38,173 nucleotides of DNA from Pseudomonas sp. GM80 (GCF_000282515.1 NZ_AKJD01000068.1:1-38173), one strand, 5' to 3'. Counted from the first letter of the stretch, positions 26,974 through 35,289 are shown. Program-made: numbers and translations. Notes: a model not told the origin generated them from the letters alone.

Positions 26974-28050
26974 ATGAAGTCGCGCATCTGGCGTCTGGCC
27001 GGTGTTGGTTTGCTGTGTGTGAGCGTCAGTGCGCAAGCACTTGCCGATGATCCCGAGAGCCGCAGTCCGAATGGCAACGGTAACGGCGGACGCGGGCCGG
27101 AACATCAGGGCAACAATCAGGGGCATGGCGGCAATAATCAGCAGCCGCGTCCGCAGAACAATCAACCGCCGCAGCAGAATCAACCGCGCCCGCAGAACAA
27201 CGAAATCATTCGTGGCGACAACAGCCGCCAGTTCGAGCACAACGGCCAGCAGCACAATAACAATGGTCAATGGCAAAACCACGACCAGAACCGCCCGGCC
27301 TACAACCCCAACCCGGTGCGTCAACCGCCACCACCGCCGCAATTGCCGGCCAACAGCCTGCCGATCCAGCCACGGCCCGACGCGGTGCGCCAGACCCAGG
27401 AACCGCGCCAGGGTTACTACCGCGACGAGCGTCCGCAAAACGGCTACAACAATCAGCATTGGCAGACCAACAACCGGCCCAATGACAATCGCTGGCCGGG
27501 TCGTCCCGACGGGCATGGCAACGGTTGGGGCCCTGGCCCGCAATACCGGCCGGGGCATGTGATCGACCGCTTCCCGGATCGCGATTATCGCGTGCCGTAT
27601 CGTGGCCAGGATTACTTCTTCTCCGGCGGCTACTGGTATCGCCCGCAAGGCCCACGCTACATCGTCGTGCAACCGCCGCGCGGGATTCGCATCCAGTATT
27701 TGCCGGATTACGCCCGTGAAGTGTGGATCGGTGGTTCGCTGTTGTTCCTTGCCGCCGGTTCCTACTACGCGTATCAGGAAGCAACGCAGGATTACGTAGT
27801 CGTCGAGCCGCCCGTGCAGCAACAGCCGCAGCCGCAATCCCAGGGCTATGACGTCGAAGCCTATCCGGCCAACGGCCAATCGCCAGAGCAGGTGCAGCAG
27901 GATGGTTATCAGTGCTATCAGTACGCCGTGCAGCAAAGCGGTTTCGACCCGCGCACCGCGACTTATCAACCGGCGCCCGAAGTGGTTCAGGCGTACCGAC
28001 AAGCTCAGGGCAATTGCCTGAGCAGTCGCGGTTATCAGGTCAGTTACTGA
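26974..28050 (+). CDS. Secreted low-complexity protein, DUF6515-like
   Basis: 358 residues from ATG 26974; a GTG at 26962 would add four residues. A signal peptide ends near SVSAQALADD. Residues about 30-215 are extremely rich in Asn, Gln, Pro, Gly and Arg (for example NNQPPQQNQPRPQNN), predicted disordered. A folded part follows: YRVPYRGQDYFFSGGYWYRPQGPRY, then a hydrophobic segment GGSLLFLAAGSYYAY, then a Tyr/Gln-rich tail with the block CYQYAVQQSGFDP. The Tyr-rich block resembles DUF6515; function unknown, perhaps envelope-associated. It overlaps the convergent fieF gene by 7 nt. Confidence 0.85.
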   Translation: MKSRIWRLAGVGLLCVSVSAQALADDPESRSPNGNGNGGRGPEHQGNNQGHGGNNQQPRPQNNQPPQQNQPRPQNNEIIRGDNSRQFEHNGQQHNNNGQWQNHDQNRPAYNPNPVRQPPPPPQLPANSLPIQPRPDAVRQTQEPRQGYYRDERPQNGYNNQHWQTNNRPNDNRWPGRPDGHGNGWGPGPQYRPGHVIDRFPDRDYRVPYRGQDYFFSGGYWYRPQGPRYIVVQPPRGIRIQYLPDYAREVWIGGSLLFLAAGSYYAYQEATQDYVVVEPPVQQQPQPQSQGYDVEAYPANGQSPEQVQQDGYQCYQYAVQQSGFDPRTATYQPAPEVVQAYRQAQGNCLSSRGYQVSY

Positions 28051-28940
28051 GCCCTAGCGGCCTGCACCACTTCTTGCGGATCGGCGTGCACCAGCACTTC
28101 GGCGCGCGGGTAGGCTTTGTGAATGGCATCGGCGGCTTGATCGCTGATGCCGTGCGCCACTGACAGGGTCAATTCTCCTGGCAATTCCAGGTGCAACTGC
28201 ACGAACCAGTGGTTGCCGGAGATCCGCGTGCGCAAGTCATGCGCGCCCAATACGCCCGGCACACCGCAGGCCAGTTCCAGCATGTGCTGACTGACGTCCG
28301 TCGGCAGTTCCTCATCCATCAGCACCGAAAAACTTTCCCGGGCGATCTGGATCGCGCTCCACAGAATGTACGCAGCAATCCCCAGACCGAACCACGCATC
28401 CAGTTGTTCAAACCCGAATCCGGCGAGGATCAGCGCGATCAGAATGCTGCCGTTGAGCAACATGTCCGAGCGATAGTGCAGCGAGTCCGCGCGCACGGCA
28501 TTGGAGCCGGTCTGCTTGATCACCCGATGCTGCAACACCAGCAGCGCCGCCGTCAGCAGCAGCGAAAACACGATCACACCGATGCTCAGCCATGGCGCGC
28601 CAAGCGGCTGCGGATCATGCAACCGTTCGTACGCCTGAAACGCGATCAACACTGCACTGCCACCGATGAACAACGCCTGCGCCATGCCCGCCAGCGATTC
28701 CGCCTTGCCGTGACCGTAACGGTGATCGTCATCCGCCGGACGCAGCGCGTAATGCACAGCCAGCAAATTAAGCATCGAGGTGATGCCATCCAGCGCCGAG
28801 TCGGTGAGGCCGGCGAGCATGCTCACCGAACCACTCAGCCACCAGGCGATGGCTTTGGCGACGATCAGCGTGCAGGCGACCGCCACCGAGGCGCGGGTCG
28901 CCAGCCTGAGCAGGCGAGCGTGTTCGGGGCTGGAGGTCAT
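28044..28940 (-). CDS. fieF: Cation diffusion facilitator, FieF/YiiP type
   Basis: 298 residues. Proton-coupled efflux of divalent metals (Zn, Fe, Cd) across the inner membrane. Six membrane segments in the first 205 residues, then a cytoplasmic metal-binding domain. The transport-site ligands Asp47 and Asp51 (TDSALD) and His155 and Asp159 (HYRSD) correspond to E. coli YiiP Asp45, Asp49, His153 and Asp157. The HRYGHGKAE motif is present. Starts 12 nt after the upstream lipoprotein gene stops, with AAGGAA, so it is co-transcribed. The exact metal cannot be read from sequence. Confidence 0.94.
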   Translation of the reverse strand: MTSSPEHARLLRLATRASVAVACTLIVAKAIAWWLSGSVSMLAGLTDSALDGITSMLNLLAVHYALRPADDDHRYGHGKAESLAGMAQALFIGGSAVLIAFQAYERLHDPQPLGAPWLSIGVIVFSLLLTAALLVLQHRVIKQTGSNAVRADSLHYRSDMLLNGSILIALILAGFGFEQLDAWFGLGIAAYILWSAIQIARESFSVLMDEELPTDVSQHMLELACGVPGVLGAHDLRTRISGNHWFVQLHLELPGELTLSVAHGISDQAADAIHKAYPRAEVLVHADPQEVVQAARAQ

Positions 28941-28952
28941 TGCGTTTCCTTT

Positions 28953-29372
28953 TTAAGCGGCCGGTTGCAGGCCGAACATCGCCAGTTGTTGCGTGCTGCC
29001 CTTGTGTTGAATCAGGCGCGGGTCATCCAGAGGGAAGTCCTTGCCCAGCTCGCTTTCGAGAATAGCCTGCAACTTGTGGTTATCGACCTGACCGTCCGGG
29101 CCGATGGCTTGTTTGAGTTTGGCCGGATCGATCTGCGCGGTGTGGCCTGGTTCGAAATAGATCGCACCGGTGGCGAAGTCGACGGCAAACGCGATCAGAC
29201 CGGGGATGATGTAGAACAGCAGGCCTACGGCGTCGAGCACGGCAATCGCCGGGTCGACTTTGCCGTCAATCTGACCGCGACGATCCGGATAGAAAATCGA
29301 ACCGCACGCCGTGATTTGCGTGAGCAGGGTGGCGACCAGTACACCGCCGATCAGGCGAAAAGGTAAGCGCAT
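28953..29372 (-). CDS. Conserved lipoprotein of unknown function
   Basis: 139 residues starting at ATG 29372, preceded by GGAG at seven bases. Lipoprotein signal with lipobox ITAC (Cys about 22), then a YPDRRGQIDGKVDP stretch, a hydrophobic VLDAVGLLFYIIPGLIAFAVD segment split by Pro and Gly, and a charged C-terminus ending LAMFGLQPAA. The hydrophobic block after an AVLD motif weakly recalls YceK/YidQ lipoproteins, which is a guess. First gene of a two-gene unit with fieF, which hints at an envelope or metal-stress role. Confidence 0.82.
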   Translation of the reverse strand: MRLPFRLIGGVLVATLLTQITACGSIFYPDRRGQIDGKVDPAIAVLDAVGLLFYIIPGLIAFAVDFATGAIYFEPGHTAQIDPAKLKQAIGPDGQVDNHKLQAILESELGKDFPLDDPRLIQHKGSTQQLAMFGLQPAA

Positions 29373-29468
29373 GGGAAATCTCCTGATTGATCTAAGAACG
29401 AAGAGTCGTCGAGTGAAGTTAAGACCCTGACGAACGCCTTGCAGTTCGCCGTTATACTCGCCGCTGGC

Positions 29469-29724
29469 AGGGCGTGCCCACAGTAAATTGCGGCCTCGTC
29501 TCACCCCTACCGAAATACGTTGAGGATTGAAGTTGTTTTCTCCAGATCGACACCGCGTGAAGGCTAATGAATCCTGTCGGGGTTCGGCCCTCCGGGCTAA
29601 AGCTGTGAGCGCGCCATGCTGCGTTGCGGGACTTGGCAAGGAAACGACCCTTACCTGCGTCCCGCGCCTTGCCTGGCACGCTCACAGCTTTAACGCGACT
29701 CGCAATTTACTGTGGGCACGCCCT
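29469..29724. mobile_element. 256-bp inverted-repeat element (MITE-like) upstream of hrpB
   Basis: Perfect 24-bp terminal inverted repeats at 29469-29492 and 29701-29724; one more complementary pair (29468/29725) makes 25. GCTGGC at 29463-29468 also matches GCCAGC at 29730-29735, leaving the hrpB Shine-Dalgarno as a bulge. Inside are a second inverted repeat of 19 bp with one mismatch (29598-29616 and 29674-29692) and two crossing pairs, GCGGGAC/GTCCCGC and GGCAAGG/CCTTGCC. There is no protein-like ORF and no obvious target-site duplication. It occupies most of the 363-bp gap between the lipoprotein gene and hrpB. Confidence 0.6.
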
Positions 29725-29735
29725 GGGGAGCCAGC

Positions 29736-32255
29736 ATGAATTCTTTGCCGATCGATGAAGTTTTACCCGCCCTGCGTGAAGCCTTGGCGACTCGCCATGA
29801 AGCCGTGCTCGAAGCACCGCCCGGCGCCGGTAAAACCACCCGCGTGCCGTTGGCGTTGCTCAATGAAGCGTGGCTGGCCGGGCAGACCATTCTGATGCTC
29901 GAACCGCGCCGCCTCGCCGCGCGGGCAGCCGCTGAACGGCTGGCCAGCGAGTTGGGCGAGAAGGTCGGGGAAACCGTCGGTTATCGCATTCGACTCGACA
30001 GCAAGGTTGGCCCCAACACACGCATCGAAGTGGTCACCGAAGGCATTCTCACCCGGCGTTTGCAAGATGATCCGGCGCTCGAAGGCGTCGGCCTGCTGAT
30101 CTTCGACGAATTCCACGAACGCAGTCTTGATGCCGATCTGGCGCTGGCCCTGAGTCTGAACGGTCGCGAGCTGTTTCGAGCTGAACAGCCGCTGAAGATT
30201 CTGCTGATGTCGGCCACCCTCGAAGGCGAGCGTCTGGCCGGGTTGCTCGATGACGCGCCGATCCTGCGCAGCGAAGGCCGCATGTACCCGGTGACGATGC
30301 GCTGGGGCCGACCGTTTCAGCCCGGCGAATACATTGATCAGCGTGTTACGCAAACCGTGCTCGAAGCGCTGCACGATGAAACCGGCAGCGTCTTGGTGTT
30401 TCTGCCGGGACAGGCGGAAATTCGTCGCGTGCATCAACAGTTGGCCGACGCGATCGGTGAGCGCAGCGATGTGTTGCTGTGCCCATTGCACGGCGAACTC
30501 GACCTCAATGCGCAACGCGCGGCGATTGATCCGGCGCCGCCCGGTCAGCGCAAAGTGGTGCTGGCGACCAACATTGCCGAAACCAGTCTGACCATCAACG
30601 GCGTGCGCGTGGTGATCGATGCCGGGTTGGCGCGGGTGCCGCGTTTCGATCCCGGCAGCGGCATGACGCGCCTCGACACTCAGCGGATTTCCAAGGCCAG
30701 CGCCACTCAGCGTGCGGGCCGTGCGGGGCGCCTGGAGCCGGGCGTTTGTTATCGCTTGTGGTCGCAGGATCAGCACGAGCAATTGGCGGCGTATGGCAGT
30801 GCGGAAATTCTTTCGGCGGATCTCGCCAGTCTTGCGCTGCAATTGGGACGTTGGGGCGTGACGCCGGGCGAACTGGTCTGGCTCGACGTTCCGCCAGCGG
30901 CGGCTTACGCCCAGGCGCAGGATTTGCTGCAACGACTCGGAGCGCTGGAAGGCGAGGCGCTGACTTCTCACGGTCAGGCCATGGCTGAGTTGCCCGCGCA
31001 TCCGCGCATCGGTCATTTATTGTTGCGCGGTCAGGCGTTGGGTTTGGCCAACATGGCGTGCGATGTTGCCGCGTTGCTCGGCGAGCGCGATATCTTGCGC
31101 GGCGCCGGCGCGGATTTGCACAGTCGCCTGGTGCTGCTGTCCGGCGAAGAACGCGCCGCCCGTGGTGCGCAGGGCGGTGTGCAACGCGCCCGGCAACTGG
31201 CGCGGCAATATCGCGGATATTTGCGCGGCAAGGCGAGCGAGCCGGTCAGCGATCCCGATCATCCACGCTGGCTCGGCGCTTTGTTGGCACTGGCCTATCC
31301 CGATCGCGTCGCGCAACAACGGCGTGCCGGCGGTGCCGAATACCGTCTGGCCAACGGTCGCGCGGCGCTGTTCGCCGAAGCCGACAGCCTGATGAAAGAA
31401 CCGTGGATCGTCATCGCTGACCTCGGCAGCCGTCAGGGCCAGCGCGAAGAGCGGATTTATCTGGCAGCGGATTTCGATCCGGCGCTGTTCGATTCCGTGC
31501 TCGCCGAACAAGTGCGCAACGTCGATCAACTGGACTGGGACGAGCGCGAAGGCGTGCTGCGCGCCGAGCGTCAGCGCAAGGTCGGCGAGCTGATTCTCAG
31601 CCGCGAGCCGCTGACCGGTCTCGACGAAAATGCGCGCAGTCAGGCGCTGGTGAATCTGGTGCGACGCAAAGGTCTGGAGCTGCTGCCGTGGACGCCAGAG
31701 TTGCGTCAGTGGCAGGCGCGAGTGGCGCTGTTGCGGCAACTTGATCTGACTAATCAAAACGACAGTCAGTGGCCGGACGTCAGCGATGCGACGTTGCTCA
31801 ACACCCTCGAAGATTGGCTGATGCCTTATCTGGGCAAGGTCTCGCGGCTCAGCCATTTTGCCAATCTGGATCTTTCGAGCATCGTGCGTAACCTGCTGCC
31901 ATGGCCGCTGCCGCAAAAGCTCGATGAGCTGGCGCCGCATCATTTGAGCGTGCCGTCGGGGTCGTCGATTCGTCTGGACTACAGCGAGTTTCCGCCGATT
32001 CTCGCGGTGCGTTTGCAGGAGTTGTTCGGGCTGGCGGATACGCCACGGATTGCCGGCGGGCGCCAGGTGGTCAAGTTGCATCTGCTGTCGCCAGCGCGGC
32101 GACCGGTGCAGGTGACGCAGGATCTGGCCAACTTCTGGCGCAGCACTTATGCCGAGGTGAAGAAGGATTTGAAGGGACGCTATCCGAAGCATTATTGGCC
32201 GGATGATCCGTTGGTGGCCGAGGCGACTGCGCGGGCCAAACCGCGTGGTACGTGA
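29736..32255 (+). CDS. hrpB: ATP-dependent helicase HrpB
   Basis: 839 residues (E. coli HrpB 824). DExH-box RNA helicase-like protein of unclear physiological role. Walker A is PPGAGKTTRVPLALL starting at residue 28; motif II is LIFDEFHERS; SATLEGERL is motif III; QRAGRAGRLEPGVCYRLW is motif VI. The C-terminal half carries the HrpB_C region (ELFGLADTPRIAGGRQVVKLHLLSPA). The start at 29736 follows GGGGAG by five bases; an in-frame codon at 29712 would lie inside the inverted-repeat element. Convergent with the LysR gene. Confidence 0.96.
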   Translation: MNSLPIDEVLPALREALATRHEAVLEAPPGAGKTTRVPLALLNEAWLAGQTILMLEPRRLAARAAAERLASELGEKVGETVGYRIRLDSKVGPNTRIEVVTEGILTRRLQDDPALEGVGLLIFDEFHERSLDADLALALSLNGRELFRAEQPLKILLMSATLEGERLAGLLDDAPILRSEGRMYPVTMRWGRPFQPGEYIDQRVTQTVLEALHDETGSVLVFLPGQAEIRRVHQQLADAIGERSDVLLCPLHGELDLNAQRAAIDPAPPGQRKVVLATNIAETSLTINGVRVVIDAGLARVPRFDPGSGMTRLDTQRISKASATQRAGRAGRLEPGVCYRLWSQDQHEQLAAYGSAEILSADLASLALQLGRWGVTPGELVWLDVPPAAAYAQAQDLLQRLGALEGEALTSHGQAMAELPAHPRIGHLLLRGQALGLANMACDVAALLGERDILRGAGADLHSRLVLLSGEERAARGAQGGVQRARQLARQYRGYLRGKASEPVSDPDHPRWLGALLALAYPDRVAQQRRAGGAEYRLANGRAALFAEADSLMKEPWIVIADLGSRQGQREERIYLAADFDPALFDSVLAEQVRNVDQLDWDEREGVLRAERQRKVGELILSREPLTGLDENARSQALVNLVRRKGLELLPWTPELRQWQARVALLRQLDLTNQNDSQWPDVSDATLLNTLEDWLMPYLGKVSRLSHFANLDLSSIVRNLLPWPLPQKLDELAPHHLSVPSGSSIRLDYSEFPPILAVRLQELFGLADTPRIAGGRQVVKLHLLSPARRPVQVTQDLANFWRSTYAEVKKDLKGRYPKHYWPDDPLVAEATARAKPRGT

Positions 32256-32259
32256 AGGT

Positions 32260-32339
32260 CAAAAGATCGCAGCCTGCGGCAGCTCCTACATGAGCAAAAT
32301 CAATCCCATGTAGGAGCTGCCGAAGGCTGCGATCTTTTG
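32260..32339. repeat. REP doublet (family A) filling the hrpB/LysR convergent gap
   Basis: Arms 32260-32292 and 32307-32339 (33 bp) with a single mismatch, 14-bp spacer. The element starts four bases after the hrpB stop and ends three bases before the LysR stop, so it is essentially the whole intergenic gap and could act as a two-way terminator. Confidence 0.92.
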
Positions 32340-32342
32340 CTG

Positions 32343-33257
32343 TCAAGGGTGCGTCTTGGCCGTCAGTTGTTCGCGGCAATAATCAGCGAACAACTGCGCC
32401 GGTTTGGTCAACTGCCCTCGCTTGAGCCATGCCGCCACCAAGCCTGAACCGGTGACGTCCTCGACGATGTCCACGCACACGACTTTCTTGCCGTCGTAGG
32501 TGCATTCCGAATGCGGTTTGGTCACCAGAATCGAAAACCCGAAACCCTGGCCGACCATCCCGCGCACCATCTCGATCGATGGCGAGCTGAACTCGATGCG
32601 TGGGGTCAGCCCCAGCTCTTCGAACAGGCTGACGAAGTAGGTTCGGCTCGGTTGCACGTCGAGCAGGATCATCGGTTCCAGACACAGATCGCGCAGCGAA
32701 ACCTGCTTGTACTGAGCAAAGCGATGATCCGCCGGCAATAGCGCATAGGGTCGTTGCGCGGGCATCAGCGGTTCGGTCTGAATGGTCGCGTCGAGTTCAT
32801 GTTCATAGAGAATGACCAGATCAAACGTGCCTGACGTCAGGCCTTGCACCAGTTCCTGCTGCTCGCCGTCGCGGATGCGGATTTTCACTCCCGGATACAG
32901 CGCCGAAAACCCGGCGATCAACTGCGGCAGGTACAACGGCGCAACCGTTTCGAAACAGCCAATATCGATTTGCCCAGCGACCACGTCGTTGTCGGCGAGG
33001 GCGTTCTGCTCGAACTCCTTGGCCATGCGCAGCAATTCTTGAGACTTGCGAAAGAACCGCGCACCGCTGGGCGTCAGCGACACGCCTTGGGCGTGATGAC
33101 GGATCAGCAGTTGCACGCCGAAGCTGTCTTCCAGACCTTTGATCGCGGTGGAAATCGCCGGTTGCGCGATGTACAGCTTGCGCGAGGCTTCGGCAACGCT
33201 GCCGCATTCAACGGTGGTGATGAAGTATTTCAACTGACGCAAATTGTAGGCGGCCAC
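32343..33257 (-). CDS. LysR family transcriptional regulator
   Basis: 304 residues from a GTG at 33257 that has GAGG six bases upstream; a TTG at 33290 would add 11 residues without a proper site. HTH_1 domain at about 1-60 (LRQLKYFITTVECGSVAEAS, AQPAISTAIKGLEDSFGVQL), effector-binding domain from about 90 (QIDIGCFETVAPLYLPQLIA) to 295. Divergent from the aldehyde dehydrogenase gene across 221 bp, the usual layout for a LysR regulator and its target. The ligand is unknown. Confidence 0.93.
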   Translation of the reverse strand: MAAYNLRQLKYFITTVECGSVAEASRKLYIAQPAISTAIKGLEDSFGVQLLIRHHAQGVSLTPSGARFFRKSQELLRMAKEFEQNALADNDVVAGQIDIGCFETVAPLYLPQLIAGFSALYPGVKIRIRDGEQQELVQGLTSGTFDLVILYEHELDATIQTEPLMPAQRPYALLPADHRFAQYKQVSLRDLCLEPMILLDVQPSRTYFVSLFEELGLTPRIEFSSPSIEMVRGMVGQGFGFSILVTKPHSECTYDGKKVVCVDIVEDVTGSGLVAAWLKRGQLTKPAQLFADYCREQLTAKTHP

Positions 33258-33392
33258 GGCAAACCTCAGGACGAGCGGACTCGACTTCAAAGCAATTTGT
33301 GCGCCGCCACGTCCGTTGCACGACGATGTTTTTATCCTTCAACCATAGCCACCTGCGCGATGTTTGGGGGAAGTGGTTGCCCAGTGTTTTTA

Positions 33393-33434
33393 TTGCCTGC
33401 GAAGACATTTTTACTATTTTTAGCCCGCGCGGGC
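33393..33434 (+). promoter_or_regulatory. Candidate aldehyde dehydrogenase promoter with a 12-bp palindrome
   Basis: TTGCCT (33393-33398) and TATTTT (33415-33420), 16-bp spacing, resemble -35 and -10 elements. Immediately after comes the perfect palindrome GCCCGCGCGGGC (33423-33434), about where transcription would begin. It could be an operator or a 5' mRNA hairpin. The LysR protein is the natural candidate regulator. Confidence 0.35.
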
Positions 33435-33458
33435 GTGAGCGACCATCGAGGCACAATA

Positions 33459-33521
33459 ATGTCTCAGGAGCATCCGTCGTGTTCGAGCTTGCAGAGTGGC
33501 AGCGCCGCGCCGTTGCATTGA
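33459..33521 (+). CDS. Possible 20-codon upstream ORF overlapping the aldehyde dehydrogenase start
   Basis: ATG at 33459 has GAGG seven bases upstream, and the frame encodes MSQEHPSCSSLQSGSAAPLH before TGA at 33519. It overlaps the first 43 bases of the aldehyde dehydrogenase gene in another frame. Its codons CAG GAG provide the Shine-Dalgarno for that gene's GTG start. It may be a regulatory uORF, or chance. There is no evidence that the peptide has a function. Confidence 0.25.
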   Translation: MSQEHPSCSSLQSGSAAPLH

Positions 33522-34969
33522 AATTTCCCGATCAAGCCGTGATCGACGGCAAACATTGCGCCGCGCAATCGGGGCAGACCTTTGCCGCGATTAATCCGGC
33601 GACTGGGCAATGCCTGGCGAATGTCGCTGCATGTGGCGAGGAAGATGTCGATGTGGCAGTGCGTAATGCGCGGCAAGTGTTTGAGGCGGGCACTTGGTCG
33701 CAACGCCCGCCCGCCGAGCGCAAGCAAGTGTTGCTGCGCTTGGCGGATTTGCTGATGACCCATCGCGAAGAACTGGCCTTGCTCGACTCGCTGAACATGG
33801 GCAAACCAGTGATGGACGCCTACAACATCGACGTGCCGGGCGCTGCCGGGGTGTTCCGTTGGTACGCTGAAGCCATCGACAAGCTCTACGACCAAGTCGC
33901 GCCCAGTGCACCGAATGTATTGGCGACGATTACTCGCGAAGCGCTCGGTGTGGTTGCGGCGGTAGTGCCGTGGAATTTCCCGTTGGACATGGCCGCTTGG
34001 AAACTCGCCCCGGCGTTGGCAGCGGGTAATTCGGTGATTTTAAAACCGGCGGAGCAGTCGCCGTTTTCGGCGTTGCGACTGGGTGAGCTGGCGCTGGAAG
34101 CAGGGTTGCCGGCGGGTGTGCTCAACGTGTTGCCGGGTCTTGGCGAGCAGACTGGCAGGGCGTTGGGTTTGCACGCGGACGTCGATTGTCTGGTGTTCAC
34201 CGGCTCGACGCAGGTCGGCAAATATTTCATGGAATATTCCGCGCAGTCGAACCTCAAGCAGGTGTGGCTGGAGTGCGGCGGCAAGAGTGCCAATCTGGTG
34301 TTCGCCGATTGCCAGGATCTCGATCTGGCGGCGGAAAAAGCCGCGTTCGGGATCTTCTTCAACCAGGGCGAAGTCTGCTCGGCCAACTCGCGGTTGCTGG
34401 TGGAGCGTTCGATTCATGATGAGTTTGTTGAACGGCTGAAAGCGCAGGCTGAACGCTGGTTGCCGGGCGATCCGCTGGATCCGCAGAGCAGCGCGGGGGC
34501 GATTGTCGATAGCAAGCAAACGGCGAGCATCATGGGTTTTATTCGCAGTGCCGAGCAGTCGGGTGCGACGCGGATTTGTGGCGGGCAGCAGCGGCGGTTT
34601 AACGGGTCGGATAATTTTATTGAACCGACGATTTTTACCGACGTAACAGCCGACATGCCGTTGTTTTGGGAAGAGGTGTTCGGGCCGGTGCTGGCGGTGA
34701 TGCCGTTCGACAGTGAGGAAGAGGCGATCAGGTTGGCCAATGACAGTGTGTACGGTCTGGCGGCGTCGCTGTGGACCGATGACCTGAACCGCGCCCATCG
34801 CGTGGCGCGGCGGTTGCGCGCGGGCACGGTATCGGTCAACACGGTGGATGCGCTGGATGTGACGGTGCCGTTTGGCGGCGGCAAGCAGTCCGGTTTTGGC
34901 CGTGATCTGTCGCTGCATTCGTTCGATAAATACACCCAGCTGAAAACCACCTGGTTCCAGTTGCGCTGA
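33479..34969 (+). CDS. NAD(P)-dependent aldehyde dehydrogenase, PuuC/KauB-like
   Basis: 496 residues from a GTG at 33479 with CAGGAG eight bases upstream; the frame is open to 33299 but upstream sequence is not family-like. Catalytic residues: Asn167 (PWNFP), Glu265 (LECGGKSANLVF) and nucleophile Cys300 (NQGEVCSANSR); cofactor-site Lys189 (LKPAEQSP) and the TGSTQVG loop are present. Closest by eye to gamma-glutamyl-gamma-aminobutyraldehyde/aminoaldehyde dehydrogenases (PuuC, KauB), so the substrate may be an amino- or amide-aldehyde; not certain. Divergent from the LysR gene; the ABC importer follows after a 515-bp repeat-filled gap. Confidence 0.92.
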   Translation: MFELAEWQRRAVALKFPDQAVIDGKHCAAQSGQTFAAINPATGQCLANVAACGEEDVDVAVRNARQVFEAGTWSQRPPAERKQVLLRLADLLMTHREELALLDSLNMGKPVMDAYNIDVPGAAGVFRWYAEAIDKLYDQVAPSAPNVLATITREALGVVAAVVPWNFPLDMAAWKLAPALAAGNSVILKPAEQSPFSALRLGELALEAGLPAGVLNVLPGLGEQTGRALGLHADVDCLVFTGSTQVGKYFMEYSAQSNLKQVWLECGGKSANLVFADCQDLDLAAEKAAFGIFFNQGEVCSANSRLLVERSIHDEFVERLKAQAERWLPGDPLDPQSSAGAIVDSKQTASIMGFIRSAEQSGATRICGGQQRRFNGSDNFIEPTIFTDVTADMPLFWEEVFGPVLAVMPFDSEEEAIRLANDSVYGLAASLWTDDLNRAHRVARRLRAGTVSVNTVDALDVTVPFGGGKQSGFGRDLSLHSFDKYTQLKTTWFQLR

Positions 34970-34984
34970 GACCGAGTCGCCGCC

Positions 34985-35010
34985 ATCGCTGGCAAGCCAG
35001 CTCCCACAGG
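34985..35010. repeat. Single REP unit (family C)
   Basis: ATCGCTGGCAAGCCAGCTCC followed by CACAGG; contains its own small palindrome GCTGGCAAGCCAGC. It is the inverse of the unit at 35182. Confidence 0.85.
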
Positions 35011-35049
35011 TTTTCGCGGTGTGCATGAAATCCAGCCACACCCGAGATC

Positions 35050-35142
35050 CCTGTAGGAGTGAGCCTGCTCGCGATAGCGGTGGGTCTGTCAACAAATTAT
35101 CGACTGACCTGACGCTATCGCGAGCAGGCTCACTCCTACAGG
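35050..35142. repeat. REP doublet (family D), perfect 30-bp arms
   Basis: Arms 35050-35079 and 35113-35142 are perfect inverse copies (core GAGCCTGCTCGCGATAGCG) with a 33-bp spacer. It is the only copy of this family in the window and lies between two family-C units. Confidence 0.92.
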
Positions 35143-35181
35143 TTCAATGTTGCCCAAAAATCCGAAGTACATCGGGTATCA

Positions 35182-35208
35182 CTGTGGGAGCTGGCTTGCC
35201 AGCGATGA
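35182..35208. repeat. Single REP unit (family C), inverse of 34985
   Basis: CTGTGGGAGCTGGCTTGCCA followed by GCGATGA. With the 34985 unit it brackets the family-D doublet, but the two units face opposite to the normal doublet order. Confidence 0.85.
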
Positions 35209-35279
35209 CATTCTTCCACTCGCCGAAAACCCCCAATCTGCACTCACCTCGCGCACCCCTGCAATCCCCGCCCTATAGC

Positions 35280-35289
35280 AGTGCGCACT
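35280..35289. promoter_or_regulatory. Palindrome AGTGCGCACT upstream of the ABC importer operon
   Basis: A perfect 10-bp palindrome, 195 bp upstream of the substrate-binding protein gene, within the AT- and CA-rich stretch 35209-35484 where the operon promoter should lie. Possible operator. No clear -35/-10 pair was identified, and nothing else was recognised in this stretch. Confidence 0.25.

Noticed and set aside
29452..29685. ORFs across the hrpB-upstream inverted-repeat element
   Set aside because: They read through both arms of the repeat and show no protein-like features; the DNA is better explained as a structured repeat.
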